Shown: positions 33,901 to 35,758 of the stretch, piece after piece | How the letters are laid out: every line of letters begins with the position of its first letter | Position numbering within the stretch: position 1 is the first letter of the stretch | Source: JAYQKL01 sp965243245 | GTDB lineage: Bacteria; Pseudomonadota; Alphaproteobacteria; RS24 | NCBI GenBank assembly: GCA_965243245.1 | Contig: OZ251536.1 | Span: 62,001 to 126,000 of the forward strand | Length of the DNA: 64,000 nucleotides | Reading direction: 5' to 3' | Made by a program: the position numbers and the translations under genes | The notes under the pieces: model-generated | The model's input: only the letters and a program-made list of their open reading frames with translations | Databases searched by the model: none | What the model was told of the DNA's origin: nothing

Positions 33901-35483
33901 TTATTGGTCTTGATAGATCTACCACTACATTTAAACGTAGCGATATTGTAGATGCCGTTAATGGTGCATCCAATTCTAAGTATACGGCGAGAGTGTTTGA
34001 TGGTTTTGATGGCAATACGCAGATTCCCGTCACTGATTTGAGGCTTGGTGGGGATAGAGGCACTTACTTCCCTCCTTCTGTGCTGACCGAAACTGCGGGC
34101 GAGCCTGAGACGAGTGGCACGCTTGAGATTGGCGATGCGGAAACCTCATTGACAAATTTAGAAGTTTATGTCGGGCTTTCTAATAGCACTCAAGATATGG
34201 CGGTTACTGTTGGTCAAACAACGACGATTAGCAGTGCTGATGGTTTGGGTGATTTCGCCTTTACACGCGCGACTGACGGCACAGTCACTTGGACGTTTAC
34301 AGTGGATAATAATAATTCTGATGTGAACGCAATTCCAGCCGGGGGTTTTGCTACGGATAGGATTTTTGTGCGGGTGAGTGATGGAACTGATAATAGTCCT
34401 GTTCGAGAAATCACGATTACGATTAATGGGGTAAATGATGCCCCGACTGTCAACACAGAGCATAATGATTATGATGTCACGGACACTCATGAAGCAGGCA
34501 ATATAGAAGCCGCGAGCGGTAGATGGGTCGTAGAAGATGATGGTAACAACCTTATCTATAGTGTTCCAACACAGGGCGAGTATGGCACGCTAAGATTCGG
34601 CACAGATGGGAACTGGGGCTATGCAATAGATACCACCCACTCAGCTATTCGGAATTTGAACGCTACGAACAATCCGACTACTTTGACCGACACTATTACC
34701 GTGCGGGCAACAGATGAGCTTGGTGTATTTGTGGACGGCACTGTTACCGTCACCATTAATGACGCAACCAATACTCTTTATGTAAACAGAGGCACCGGCA
34801 ATGATGGCGATGCTGATAACAGGTATGGTGATGCTGGTGCGACAGTCCAGCAAATCATTCAAGGCGGCGGTGGTAATGATTTCCTTCAAAGCGGGACACT
34901 AGATGATATTATCATCGGCGGCACCGGCAATGATGATATTCAGTTACGGACAGGCAATATATCTGATGATAGTGTTGTTTATCGGATTGCCAGCACCGAT
35001 GACGGGCTTTTCGGACTTGATGGAAATGACACGGTTATCAATTTTCGTATTTCTAGAAACCAGGGGTTTAGTGATTACTTGGTGTTTGTTGACACAGATG
35101 GCACCCCGCTAGGAAGCTTTGCTGATTTGCTTGACCTTGGTAAGAGTGTGGATGCTGATGGTAATTCTCAGACGCCGCAACTGACTGTGAGCATCACGCC
35201 TAGGGATAGTGTTCGTAATACAGATGCAGGCATGGAATTTACGTTTCTTGGTGGTGCGGGGAATGCTGATGATACAACGCTAACCCTTAATTTTGAGAGG
35301 AGCAACCTTAGTTTTGGTCCGCTCAGCGCTATAATATATGGAAGCGGTGGTATTCGTACGGTTACTAATAATAATATTTCGATTTATTATCTGAATGATA
35401 TAGGGCTTACTAACTTTGCGACTAACTTTAACAATGACTTCGACGTGTTTGCCTTGGAAGAGTTTGGCATAGAGATAATTTAA
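3978..35483 (+). CDS. Giant cadherin/VCBS-repeat RTX adhesin, 10,501 aa
   Basis: One uninterrupted frame of 31.5 kb; the product would be roughly 1.1 MDa. Residues 1-75 form a basic leader and short hydrophobic stretch ending in lipobox-like LAAC (Cys76). An SdrD_B-like loop (VDEDNNGQRDDND) and a tandem-95-like domain run to about residue 444. Residues 445-4480 are 36 near-identical 112-aa cadherin-like units with DLNDNAP linkers, VNEN, and PDHE or PDFE in place of the classical LDRE. Residues 4480-10,150 alternate cadherin-like, host and inserted GIEF-type modules in three large repeats. A final VCBS-like domain, an RTX block (34863-34943) and a type I secretion-like tail ending GIEII follow. 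The ATG at 3978 has AGGA six bases upstream. By analogy with LapA/BapA-type proteins it is a cell-surface or released adhesin. The combination of lipobox and RTX export tail is odd. No transporter is in the window. Confidence 0.95.
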   Translation: MFHHQKFPKTAFCKTAFCKTALLNNTSFSPLNYWQKLLNASEQLSMSKQNKKRPKKHKLKAEVSITPLLAALLAACSNENVPLSDSGTTSNITTPDTVTPTALPFDIYVLDGTIEGARIYVDEDNNGQRDDNDTLIGTTDETGYIRVDAEYAGRTFLGEVGGALDLFTGQELSDVIVYKVVSDEIGGSDVVLSPLSTIVQALRENNSALTDADILVLIFGAGTQIEIDDLGNPNNFILPADADQKPTGSPEAIAEQIASTSIQLQVLIEQAGGDLDAVLTAVTDDGFVVADDLTPTSQRVASDRIIEARERANGKPVANIFAPASLNLNLDEDGELSLNVDVWGFRDPVGNRDDNSSFTRLDIVSITDGSTTDVRGVLVYVADDGRETEYGAGEGIEFEHLGNLFFRPTADYSGRVEIAFTVFDGEDDSNPASLEITVISDPNPPVFTSSATASVNENIAVNDDGDTQGSAATIYTAIAAPDDAGDTVSYSLTSANDGDSFGINASTGTVWLRSPPDHENKSSYSFTVVASVTADGVTQTATRIVTLSVTDLNDNAPVFTSSATASVNENIAANDDGDTQGSAATIYTAIAAPDDAGDTVSYSLTSANDGDSFGINASTGTVWFRAAPDHENKSSYSFTVVASVTADGVTQTATRIVTLSVTDLNDNAPVFTSSATASVNENIAANDEGDTQGSAATIYTAIAAPDDAGDTVIYSLTSANDGDSFGINASTGDVWLRAAPDHENKSSYSFTVVASVTADGVTQTATRIVTLSVTDLNDNAPVFTSSATASVNENITANDDGDTQGSAATIYTAIAAPDDAGDTVSYSLTSANDGDSFGINASTGTVWLRSPPDHENKSSYSFTVVASVTADGVTQTATRIVTLSVTDLNDNAPVFTSSATASVNENIAANDDGDTQGSAATIYTAIAAPDDAGDTVIYSLTSANDGDSFGINASTGDVWFRAAPDHETKSSYSFTVVASVTADGVTQIATRIVTLSVTDLNDNAPVFTSSATASVNENIAANDDGDTQGSAATIYTAIAAPDDAGDTVSYSLTSANDGDSFGINASMGTVWLRVAPDFETKSSYSFTVVASVTADGVTQTAIRIVTLSVTDLNDNAPVFTSSATASVNENIAVNDDGDTQGSAATIYTAIAAPDDAGDTVSYSLTSANDGDSFGINASTGTVWLRSPPDHENKSSYSFTVVASVTADGVTQTATRIVTLSVTDLNDNAPVFTSSATVSVNENITANDDGDTQGSAATIYTAIAAPDDAGDTVSYSLTSANDGDSFGINASTGDVWFRAAPDHENKSSYSFTVVASVTADGVTHSASQIITLSVTDLNDNAPVFTSSATASVNENIAANDDGDTQGSAATIYTAIAAPDDAGDTVSYSLTSANDGDSFGINASTGTVWLRVAPDFETKSSYSFTVVASVTADGVTQTATRIVTLSVTDLNDNAPVFTSSATASVNENIAVNDDGDTQGSAATIYTAIAAPDDAGDTVSYSLTSANDGDSFGINASTGTVWLRSPPDHENKSSYSFTVVASVTADGVMRSASQIITLSVTDLNDNAPVFTSSATASVNENITANDDGDTQGSAATIYTAIAAPDDAGDTVSYSLTSANDGDSFGINASTGTVWFRSPPDHENKSSYSFTVVASVTADGVTQTATRIVTLSVTDLNDNAPVFTSNATASVNENIAANDDGDTQGSAATIYTAIAAPDDAGDTVSYSLTSANDGDSFGINASMGTVWFRAAPDHENKSSYSFTVVASVTADGVTQTATRIVTLSVTDLNDNAPVFTSSATASVNENIAANDDGDTQGSAATIYTAIAAPDDAGDTVSYSLTSANDGDSFGINASTGTVWLRAAPDHENKSSYSFTVVASVTADGVTHSASQIITLSVTDLNDNAPVFTSSATASVNENIAANDSEDTQGSAATIYTAIAAPDDAGDTVSYSLTSANDGDSFGINASTGTVWLRSPPDHENKSSYSFTVVASVTADGVTQTATRIVTLSVTDLNDNAPVFTSSATASVNENIAANDDGDTQGSAATIYTAIAAPDDAGDTVIYSLTSANDGDSFGINASTGTVWLRVAPDFETKSSYSFTVVASVTADGVTQTATRIVTLSVTDLNDNAPVFTSSATASVNENIAVNDDGDTQGSAATIYTAIAAPDDAGDTVSYSLTSANDGDSFGINASTGTVWFRAAPDHENKSSYSFTVVASVTADGVTHSASQIITLSVTDLNDNAPVFTSSATASVNENIAANDDGDTQGSAATIYTAIAAPDDAGDTVSYSLLRGGEGNVDVNSFGINASTGTVWLRVAPDHENKSSYSFTVVASVTADGVTQTATRIVTLSVTDLNDNAPVFTSSATASVNENIAVNDDGDTQGSAATIYTAIAAPDDAGDTVIYSLTSANDGDSFGINASTGTVWLRVAPDFETKSSYSFTVVASVTADGVTQTATRIVTLSVTDLNDNAPVFTSSATASVNENIAANDDGDTQGSAATIYTAIAAPDDAGDTVSYSLTSANDGDSFGINASTGTVWLRVAPDFETKSSYSFTVVASVTADGVTQTATRIVTLSITDLNDNAPVFTSSATASVNENIAANDDGDTQGSAATIYTAIAAPDDAGDTVSYSLTSANDGDSFGINASTGDVWFRAAPDHENKSSYSFTVVASVTADGVTHSASQIITLSVTDLNDNAPVFTSSATASVNENIAANDDGDTQGSAATIYTAIAAPDDAGDTVSYSLTSANDGDSFGINASTGTVWFRAAPDHENKSSYSFTVVASVTADGLTHSASQIITLSVTDLNDNAPVFTSSATASVNENIAANDDGDTQGSAATIYTAIAAPDDAGDTVSYSLTSANDGDSFGINASTGTVWFRAAPDHENKSSYSFTVVASVTADGVTQTATRIVTLSVTDLNDNAPVFTSSATASVNENIAANDDGDTQGSAATIYTAIAAPDDAGDTVSYSLTSANDGDSFGINASTGTVWLRSPPDHENKSSYSFTVVASVTADGVTQTATRIVTLSVTDLNDNAPVFTSSATASVNENIAVNDDGDTQGSAATIYTAIAAPDDAGDTVSYSLTSANDGDSFGINASTGTVWLRSPPDHENKSSYSFTVVASVTADGVTQTATRIVTLSVTDLNDNAPVFTSSATASVNENVAVNDDGDTQGSAATIYTAIAAPDDAGDTVSYSLTSANDGDSFGINASTGIVWLRAAPDHENKSSYSFTVVASVTADGVTQTATRIVTLSTTDLNDNAPVFTSSATASVNENIAVNDDGDTQGSAATIYTAIAAPDDAGDTVIYSLTSANDGDSFGINASTGTVWLRSPPDHENKTSYSFTVVASVTADGVTHSASQIITLSVTDLNDNAPVFTSSATASVNENIAANDDGDTQGSAATIYTAIAAPDDAGDTVSYSLTSANDGDSFGINASTGTVWLRAAPDHENKSSYSFTVVASVTADGVTQTATRIVTLSVTDLNDNAPVFTSSATASVNENIAVNDDGDTQGSAATIYTAIAAPDDAGDTVIYSLTSANDGDSFGINASTGTVWLRVAPDFETKSSYSFTVVASVTADGVTQTATRIVTLSVTDLNDNAPVFTSSATASVNENIAVNDDGDTQGSAATIYTAIAAPDDAGDTVSYSLTSANDGDSFGINASTGTVWLRSPPDHENKSSYSFTVVASVTADGVTHSASQIITLNVTDLNDNAPVFTSSATASVNENIAVNDDGDTQGSAATIYTAIAAPDDAGDTVSYSLTSANDGDSFGINASTGDVWFRAAPDFETKSSYSFTVVASVTADGVTHSESQIITLSVTDLNDNAPVFTSSATASVNENITANDDGDTQGSAATIYTAIAAPDDAGDTVSYSLTSANDGDSFGINASTGTVWLRSPPDHENKSSYSFTVVASVTADGVTQTATRIVTLSVTDLNDNAPVFTSSATASVNENITANDSEDTQGSAATIYTAIAAPDDAGDTVSYSLTSANDGDSFGINASTGDVWFRAAPDFETKSSYSFTVVASVTADGVTQTATRIVTLSVTDLNDNAPVFTSSATASVNENIAVNDDGDTQGSAATIYTAIAAPDDAGDTVSYSLTSANDGDSFGINASTGTVWLRAAPDFETKSSYSFTVVASVTADGVTQTATRIVTLSVTDLNDNAPVFTSSATASVNENIAANDDGDTQGSAATIYTAIAAPDDAGDTVIYSLTSANDGDSFGINASTGTVWLRSPPDHENKSSYSFTVVASVTADGVTQTATRIVTLSVTDLNDNAPVFTSSATASVNENIAANDSEDTQGSAATIYTAIAAPDDAGDTVSYSLTSANDGDSFGINASTGTVWFRASPDFETKSSYSFTVVASVTADGVTQTATRIVTLSVTDLNDNAPVFTSSATASVNENIAANDDGDTQGSAATIYTAIAAPDDAGDTVSYSLTSANDGDSFGINASTGTVWLRSPPDHENKSSYSFTVVASVTVNDVELTTEQAVTLELNDLNDSPPEFSSGDKASASATVAVNDDGDTQGSAATIYTAIATPDDAGDTVVYSLTSADTTTFGINASTGDVWFKTAPDYTTNPSYSFTVQASVTADGMTETATQTVMVSANATPTITLGDTDDLLVSDAGSVYGKVIVHGIEFTPKPGTTPSGIKFTESNSGAGVDFFILMRSQYDEFFILDTRTDSERVYTRDSIINHFNVVDPNITRYMAALEVDNTGSVTISFDDLINGGDGSGFFAQPIIETAGDLAADGTLEISDLETSAAELKVFIDNEDTDSDSTTTEIAHDGSADTIVDNISGDGSYGSFTFTRTPDGGVSWTYALDDTNSTVNALDAGETATDSVWVRVEDDANSTVEQITVLITGANDAPTLTFDGTAEIAENVPANTDTGISFTASDVDVNTTFTADSFTVYEADDEASDRFDVILDGGVFRLVLLDNSTLAVATEPSINLRVVVSDGALTSEAVDVTVTVTDVNYTPMFSSAETASVNENIAANNSEDTQANAIEVYEAVAVSTSGVAVTYSLADATDFGINGTSGIVWFRASPDHESGKTSYSFTVVASVTVAGVVLTTEQAVMLTINDVNDDEPVFAILSDAVSVNVDENVLANNSDNTQDDAMTIYDAGVTPDVEGANVSYSLGGADSSFFGMNDGKVWFKASPNFESSKTAYSFTVTATVGTQTATQTVTVTIDNVNEAPTVSLSDTDDLVVSDAGSVYGKVIVHGIEFTPKPGTNPHGIKFTESDSGGADVDFFILMRSQYDEFFIHDPRTDSERVYTRDSIINHFNVVEPNITRYMAALEVDNTGSVTISFDDLITGGDGSGFFAAPLVDIAGDLVANGSLVFDDVDGDDTLTSLEVFVGNTDNDPANIDEEIEHDASADTIVDNISGDNNHGTFTFTRAADGTVSWAYTLNENAANALGGGQTATDSVWVRVQDDDDANSTVEQITVTITGANDAPTLTSAGTVQPIAENIATQTDTGVTLTPADVDVNTTFDAGSFTVYEGTDTTASTRFGVIDDNGVFRLVLRANNPLNFETEQTINLRVVVSDGSGAGNINDVGIDVTVAVTDVNEAPVITVNSGNGTTFDIAENTTDSIDIVITNDANDILTYTLSGTDADDFNIDGNGVVTWAQTPNFESPTDSDGDNTYNLTVTVTASNDGETDTADVVITVTDVNDAPTLVEVTTPTSDLSVSEDGIILPTQTVTLVEGLVFTLKDGASSAGIQFVMSDDSQTTATGNVVYLGDTASDNYSLKFIMGKFGDASNYDVALAIGADEDDRVDANSFINGGDGGIYRPAAIEINGLLFTLRSGETSDGIQFRLNNNETNKAATFGKDDVVYLGDTDSDRYNLNFLLDGRFDGNDFKYDVTLATGAALTDRHHANSFLNGGIDGFYNLVPVDVAGDILASGSLNFDDVDRDDTLTSLKVFVGDTNDPTTAVNVDNNSGNVLGNNSYGRFVFTRAGDGTVSWAYTLDGPNARALDAGDTATDSVWVRVNDGSLDSPIRQITVTVNGAEDVPVLVVSGSATVAERTSGSQVDTGLTFPTTDLSSTVNVDDFTVYEGADVSTRFGVVGDSTNGFKLVLLIRNVLDFETESSINLRVKVGGELGGSKFADIVVTVTDENDEPIVTLGETDDLSVTESGVNTPADLDANGMLTIQDDRTALANLQVFVVDSFASFPPDVSDALAAGASLELMGGDGYGLFTFMRDTTTGEITWTYKLDDDAANGLDAGETVTDSVVFLFRDEDGAVFIGEAIIVTITGSNDTPVITVNSGNGTTFDIPENTTDSIDIVITNDANDILTYSLTGTDADDFNIDGNGVVTWAQTPNYEIPTDSDGDNTYNLTVTVTASNDGETDTADVVITVTDVNDAPTLTLSDTDDLLVSEAGFAYEKVIINGIEFTVKLGTNSTGIQFAHTVTSPGFNAPEGSFIFSTDFEYDSITIYDTRTDPAYTRTKILEDFDVVRSSYTRYEAALVEAGTGSVEVSLTELITGGDGSGFYATTFVEAAADLDASGVLNISDAETSLTNLQVFIGNTNAPTTALSVNSSSELAGSNGYGMFTVVRDATGAATWTYKLDDDAASALGLGETATDSVWVRVNDGNSDSPVREIAVTIAGVNDAPTLSGTQTAEIPENSDAETDTGVSFTAADADDILDADSFTVYEGDIASTRFGVTADGAGYKLTILAGSAFDSATEATIALRVVVNDGDVDSDPVAVIITVGEATNKVPTVELGTGGDVSVTASGFVAPELTFRIVGLEFTHKNDGEPPTALRFEMGSGSGTTIKNNVVYLGNNANNEYRRGFIEDKFNEYADETSYSVSVLANTNRNGTISRSTFLNGGENDDGVFLPVFTIQGIEFRLKDGATSDGIEFKTVNDNVSSDRGLFIIDNDVVTLHQDNAFGYTRNFIIDKFNDDYANETNYEAKLVAGASTIVRVTDTALANGGDGNGFYARPVLSEVAADLDASGVLNISDAETSVADLQVFIGNTDNDPANIGRELNTNQYTNRSLLGDNSYGRFTVAYDNNGEVSWEYDIDDETTTELGANQTITDSIWVRVQDEDSASTVQQITVLINGSNDAPTLIAGTVSFGGLVFTVNPGETPSGIKFVLNPDLTSGDPLGFRVDTDDNTDVVEYDSGYIDNNFDIGFLAIFNTFDSHSNSRYTVTYDTGAGYSGSSRISPNDLENTIHGDVFVTEGGIILPTQTMILVEGLVFTLKNGASSAGLEFIEGAFGGQIEVSGDVVTLGPTNTAGFRPDDIRDAVNAANSGSNYTASLADGVDGQEQIKRIDFTGGGDNGIYRPAIEIEGLLFTLKTGANSAGIQFKTGAANSGSIDIVGDVVTLGGGNSDGYRPDDIRDAVNAANSGSNYTASLADGVDGQEQIKRIDFTGGGDSGFYARPVSIDIAGNLVVSGLLNFDDVDRDDTLTSLKVFVGRNVAGATGAIDVNDSFELLGNNSYGRFVFTRAGDGTVSWAYTLDESALYTLGAGEKTTDNVWVWVYDDTLGSSARQIAVMINGTDDAPVLDVSGSAAVAENTFVQTNTGITFPITGLPSGVNESDFIVYEGADVSTRFGVVGNATNGFKLILKASSNSDTLERNSPLDFETEPSINLRVKVNGELESRVAHIVVSVTDTNDDPTVTLGANTDTLVTENGNAPANLTAGGMLIIQDDRTALIDLQISVTRSFFVTSDDDYIPLDVDTSIEVRSISGYGSFTFMRTASGEVTWSYKLYDDVADTLEIPVDSHSIPVDNVIVWVEDANSLYDDEPVYASIFGVNDAPVITVNNGNGATFDIVENTTDSIDIVSARDVDTRSNILRYSLIGTDADDFNINNRSGIITWAQPPDYEIPTDSDGDNTYNLTVRVTDDGGATDTADVVINVTDVNDAPTVTLSDTDDLSVTEGGLALGNIIINGIEFIAKFGASPTGIQFVHTVTSPGFNAPEGSFIFSTNFEYDNITIYDPRTDPAYTRTKILDDFDAIRSSTRYEVALVEAGTGSVEVSLTELITGGDGNGFYAMPFVETAGDLDASGTLNISDDVSPLGALQVFVGNTNAPTTELSVNSSSDALAGNNGYGSFAFVRDATGEVTWTYKLDDDAANGLGDGETATDSVWVRVDDGPVGSTVRQISVTITGANDAPTLSGTQTAEIPENSDAETDTGVSFTAADADDILDADSFTVYEGDIASTRFGVTADGAGYKLTILAGSAFDSATEPAIALRVVVNDGDVDSDPVAVIITVGEAVNKVPTVELGTGGDVSVTASGFVAPELTFRIVGLEFTHKNDGEPPTALRFEMGSGSETTIKNNVVYLGNNANNEYRRGFIEDKFNEYADETSYSVSVLGNTNRNGTISRSTFLNGGENDDGVFLPMLTIQGIEFRLKDGATSDGIEFKTVNDSVSSNRGLFIIDNDVVTLHQDNAFGYTRNFIIDKFNDDYANETNYEAKLVAGASTIVRVTDTALANGGDGNGFYARPVLSEVAADLDANGVLNISDAETSLTNLSVFIGNTDNDPANIGTQLNTNQSTNRSLAGDNSYGRFTVAYDTNGEVSWEYELDDDAAIALGLGETATDSIWVRVQDEDSASTVQQITVLINGSNEAPTLMANTVSFEGLIFTPKDGTNPAGVKFELNPNLTSGDFLGFRVDTDDNTDVVEYDSGYIDNNVDIGFLAIQTVFMDNSNSRYTVTFDTGYSGRSRISPNDLEDIITDDVVVTEGGIILPTQTVILVEGLVLTLKDGASSAGIQFVKNTGDSVTVVRGDVVYLGDTVSDRYNHNFLISKFAAATSKYTASLATGAALTDLHHANSFINGGDGGIYQPAAIEINGLLFTLRTGETSDGIQFRLNNSETNKAVTFGKDDVVYLGDTDSDNYSLNFLLDGRFDGNDFKYDVTLATGAALTDRHHANSFLNGGIDGFYNLVPVDVAGDILASGSLNFDDVDRDDTLTSLKVFVGHNVAGATGAIDVNDSFELLGNNSYGRFVFTRAGDGTVSWAYTLDGPNARALDNNEAATDSVWVWVYDDTLGSSARQITVTVNGADNAPVLVVSGSATVAENTSGSQVDTGLTFPTTDLSSTVNVDDFTVYEGADVSTRFGVVGTRADGFKLVLLVRNVLDFETESSINLRVKVGGELGGSKFADIVVTVTDENDAPIVTLGETDDLLVSEAGFVPGSTVIVHGIEFTAKPGTNPSGIKFTESNSGVDVDFSILMGSQYDDLFIYDPRTDSERVYTRDSIIAEFNVDDQDNTRYEAALVEAGTGSVTISFDDLINGGDGSGFFAAPLVETAADLDANGTLTIQDDRTALANLQVFVVDSYDSFPPDVSDALAAGASLELMGGDGYGLFTFMRDTTTGEITWTYKLDDDAANGLGLGETVTDSVVFLVRDEDGANFIGEEIIVTITGSDDTPVITVNSGNGTTFDIPENTTDSIDIVITNDANDILTYSLTGTDADDFNIDGNGVVTWAQTPDYEIPTDSDGDNTYNLTVTVTASNDGETDTADVVITVTDVNDAPTLTLSDTDDLLVSEAGFAYEKVIINGIEFTVKLGTNSTGIQFAHTVTSPGFNAPEGTFIFSTDFEYDSITIYDPRTDPAYTRTKILEDFDVVRSSYTRYEPVLVEAGTGSVEVSLTELITGGDGSGFYATTFVEAAADLDASGVLNISDVETSLTNLQVFIGNTNAPTTGLSVNSSSELAGSNGYGMFTVVRDATGAATWRYTLTNESAASALGLGETATDSVWVRVNDGNSDSPVREIAVTIAGANDAPTLSGTQTAEIPENSDAETDTGVSFTAADADDILDTDSFTVYEGDIASTRFGVTADGAGYKLTILAGSAFDSATEATIALRVVVNDGDVDSDPVAVIITVGEAVNKVPTVELGIGGNVSVTESGAVAPEGRVIAVGGLIFTLKDDATSAGIQFVTGSTGGQISISGDVVTLGPTNTAGFQLKNFITTSEQDPFDNYTVTLVDNVNDTDVIQRSDVVNGGNGDGFFLPEAFIIHGIEFILDPGESAENISFVGRDYPDIGEVRIEATNDNNLLIGLDRSTTTFKRSDIVDAVNGASNSKYTARVFDGFDGNTQIPVTDLRLGGDRGTYFPPSVLTETAGEPETSGTLEIGDAETSLTNLEVYVGLSNSTQDMAVTVGQTTTISSADGLGDFAFTRATDGTVTWTFTVDNNNSDVNAIPAGGFATDRIFVRVSDGTDNSPVREITITINGVNDAPTVNTEHNDYDVTDTHEAGNIEAASGRWVVEDDGNNLIYSVPTQGEYGTLRFGTDGNWGYAIDTTHSAIRNLNATNNPTTLTDTITVRATDELGVFVDGTVTVTINDATNTLYVNRGTGNDGDADNRYGDAGATVQQIIQGGGGNDFLQSGTLDDIIIGGTGNDDIQLRTGNISDDSVVYRIASTDDGLFGLDGNDTVINFRISRNQGFSDYLVFVDTDGTPLGSFADLLDLGKSVDADGNSQTPQLTVSITPRDSVRNTDAGMEFTFLGGAGNADDTTLTLNFERSNLSFGPLSAIIYGSGGIRTVTNNNISIYYLNDIGLTNFATNFNNDFDVFALEEFGIEII
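4002..4031 (+). repeat. 15-bp in-frame duplication in the leader
   Basis: Two identical 15-bp units (AAAACCGCGTTTTGT) make the leader read AFCKT twice. Paralogs have one copy, so this leader is longer and has an extra cysteine. Confidence 0.8.
5310..17417 (+). repeat. 36-unit array of a 336-bp cadherin-like repeat
   Basis: Units start at CCGGTGTTTACGTCT and follow one another every 336 bp; unit n starts at 5310+336(n-1), plus 12 after unit 17. Each codes 112 aa. Variation is confined to a few sites, each with 2-4 recurring alleles: NENIAAN/IAVN/ITAN, NDDGD/NDSED, TVSYS/TVIYS, GTVW/GDVW, LRSPPDHEN/FRAAPDHEN/LRVAPDFET and TQTATRIV/THSASQII. Unit 17 has a 12-bp insertion. Unit 36 ends with a different strand (VNDVELTTEQ), where the array joins the diverged region. 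Low synonymous variation points to ongoing homogenisation. Confidence 0.95.
10826..10862 (+). other. Aberrant loop in cadherin unit 17
   Basis: The usual LTSANDGDS is replaced by LLRGGEGNVDVNS (net +12 bp, in frame). The DNA contains AGAGGAGGTGA, close to a perfect Shine-Dalgarno sequence, five bases before an ATG in another frame that stops after three codons. It is the only such loop among the 36 units. Confidence 0.8.
17418..18490 (+). repeat. Segment shared with the gene at 43176
   Basis: A diverged cadherin-like unit (SGDKASASATVAVND), a host domain with its inserted GIEF module and the following strands are almost identical to about 45489-46560, at an offset of about 28,071 bp. The first part of the insert and the C-terminal half of the host are nearly base-for-base the same. 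Confidence 0.8.
22683..27197 (+). repeat. Superunit copy 1 in the giant gene
   Basis: A 4515-bp block starts at a cadherin-like domain (ITVNSGNGTTFDIPEN). It continues through a host domain with GIEF insert, an AEIPENSD domain, a KVPTVELG host with two inserts, further host/insert sets and an APVLDVSGSA domain. The next block starts with the same sequence at 27198 and a third at 32031. Within copies 1 and 2 the AEIPENSD to KVPTVELG part matches at an offset of 4524 bp. Confidence 0.75.
27198..32030 (+). repeat. Superunit copy 2 in the giant gene
   Basis: A 4833-bp block with the same module order as copy 1. Its later part (about 29960-31310) matches about 20980-22300 at an offset near 9005 bp, so it is a patchwork of two sources. 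It contains the host domain that carries an insert (31265-31740) where the matched copy (22260-22400) has none. Confidence 0.7.
31315..31665 (+). other. Inserted GIEF...GGDGSGFF module (example)
   Basis: A module of about 110-115 aa runs from GIEFTAKPGTNPSGIKF through YTRDSII..FN and TRYEAALVEAGTGSV to LINGGDGSGFFAAP. It sits between DLLVSEAG and ADLDANGTL of a host domain. The paralogous host at about 22285-22380 runs directly from LSVTESGVNTP to ADLDANGML with no insert. About 20 related modules occur in this gene, two each in the genes at 1 and 43176, and one in the gene at 54023. I do not recognise the family. Confidence 0.7.
32031..33450 (+). repeat. Superunit copy 3, partial
   Basis: Near-identical to 22683-24099 at offsets of 9348-9351 bp; the match begins earlier, near 31668 versus 22320. 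One codon is gained at about 32940, where RYTLTNES replaces TYKLDDD. After 33450 the sequence diverges into a unique host domain with two inserts and the C-terminal module. Confidence 0.75.
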
Positions 35484-35538
35484 GTCGGTTTTTTTAAGTC
35501 GGTTTGGGGCAAAAAGCCCCTTCAAGGGGACGGCATAA

Positions 35539-35561
35539 GGGTGCGGGGTGCGGGGTGCGGG
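35539..35561 (+). repeat. G-quadruplex motif in the heptamer repeat
   Basis: Four G-runs of 3-4 separated by TGC, the same unit as at 3624-3653. It passes into GCGAGG-type repeats that feed the terminator arm. Confidence 0.8.
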
Positions 35562-35571
35562 CGAGGCGAGG

Positions 35572-35606
35572 GGCGAGGGGGAGGATTTATCTTTTTCCGC
35601 CTTTTT
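35572..35606 (+). terminator. Terminator of the 10,501-aa gene
   Basis: GGCG (35572-35575) with the following G-rich arm faces a pyrimidine arm ending CCGCC, then T5 at 35602-35606. The upper stem relies on G-U pairs, so it is weaker than the copies in later spacers. Confidence 0.55.
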
Positions 35607-35758
35607 GGTATTGCTCTCAAAACCTATATATGCAAACATGTTGGCTGTATATAGTGGCTCCAAAGGGGTCGCTGTCTGGTTGAGTTCACCCCATCTATAT
35701 AAGAGTTCAATATATGAGCGTTTGAAAAAATAAACCAATTCTACATGTAGGAGAGAAC

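Larger units (their letters stand above)
35484..35758. other. Spacer 2, shortened class A leader
   Basis: Only 275 bp. It has a GGGGC-A5-GCCCC hairpin near 35506-35520, a G-quadruplex-type repeat (35539-35561), a terminator and the TATA dyad. It then jumps from GAGCGTTTGA directly to the ribosome-binding site TAGGAGAG. The leader segment with the TAAACAAA dyad and 12-bp repeats found in spacers 3, 4 and 6 is missing. Confidence 0.8.
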
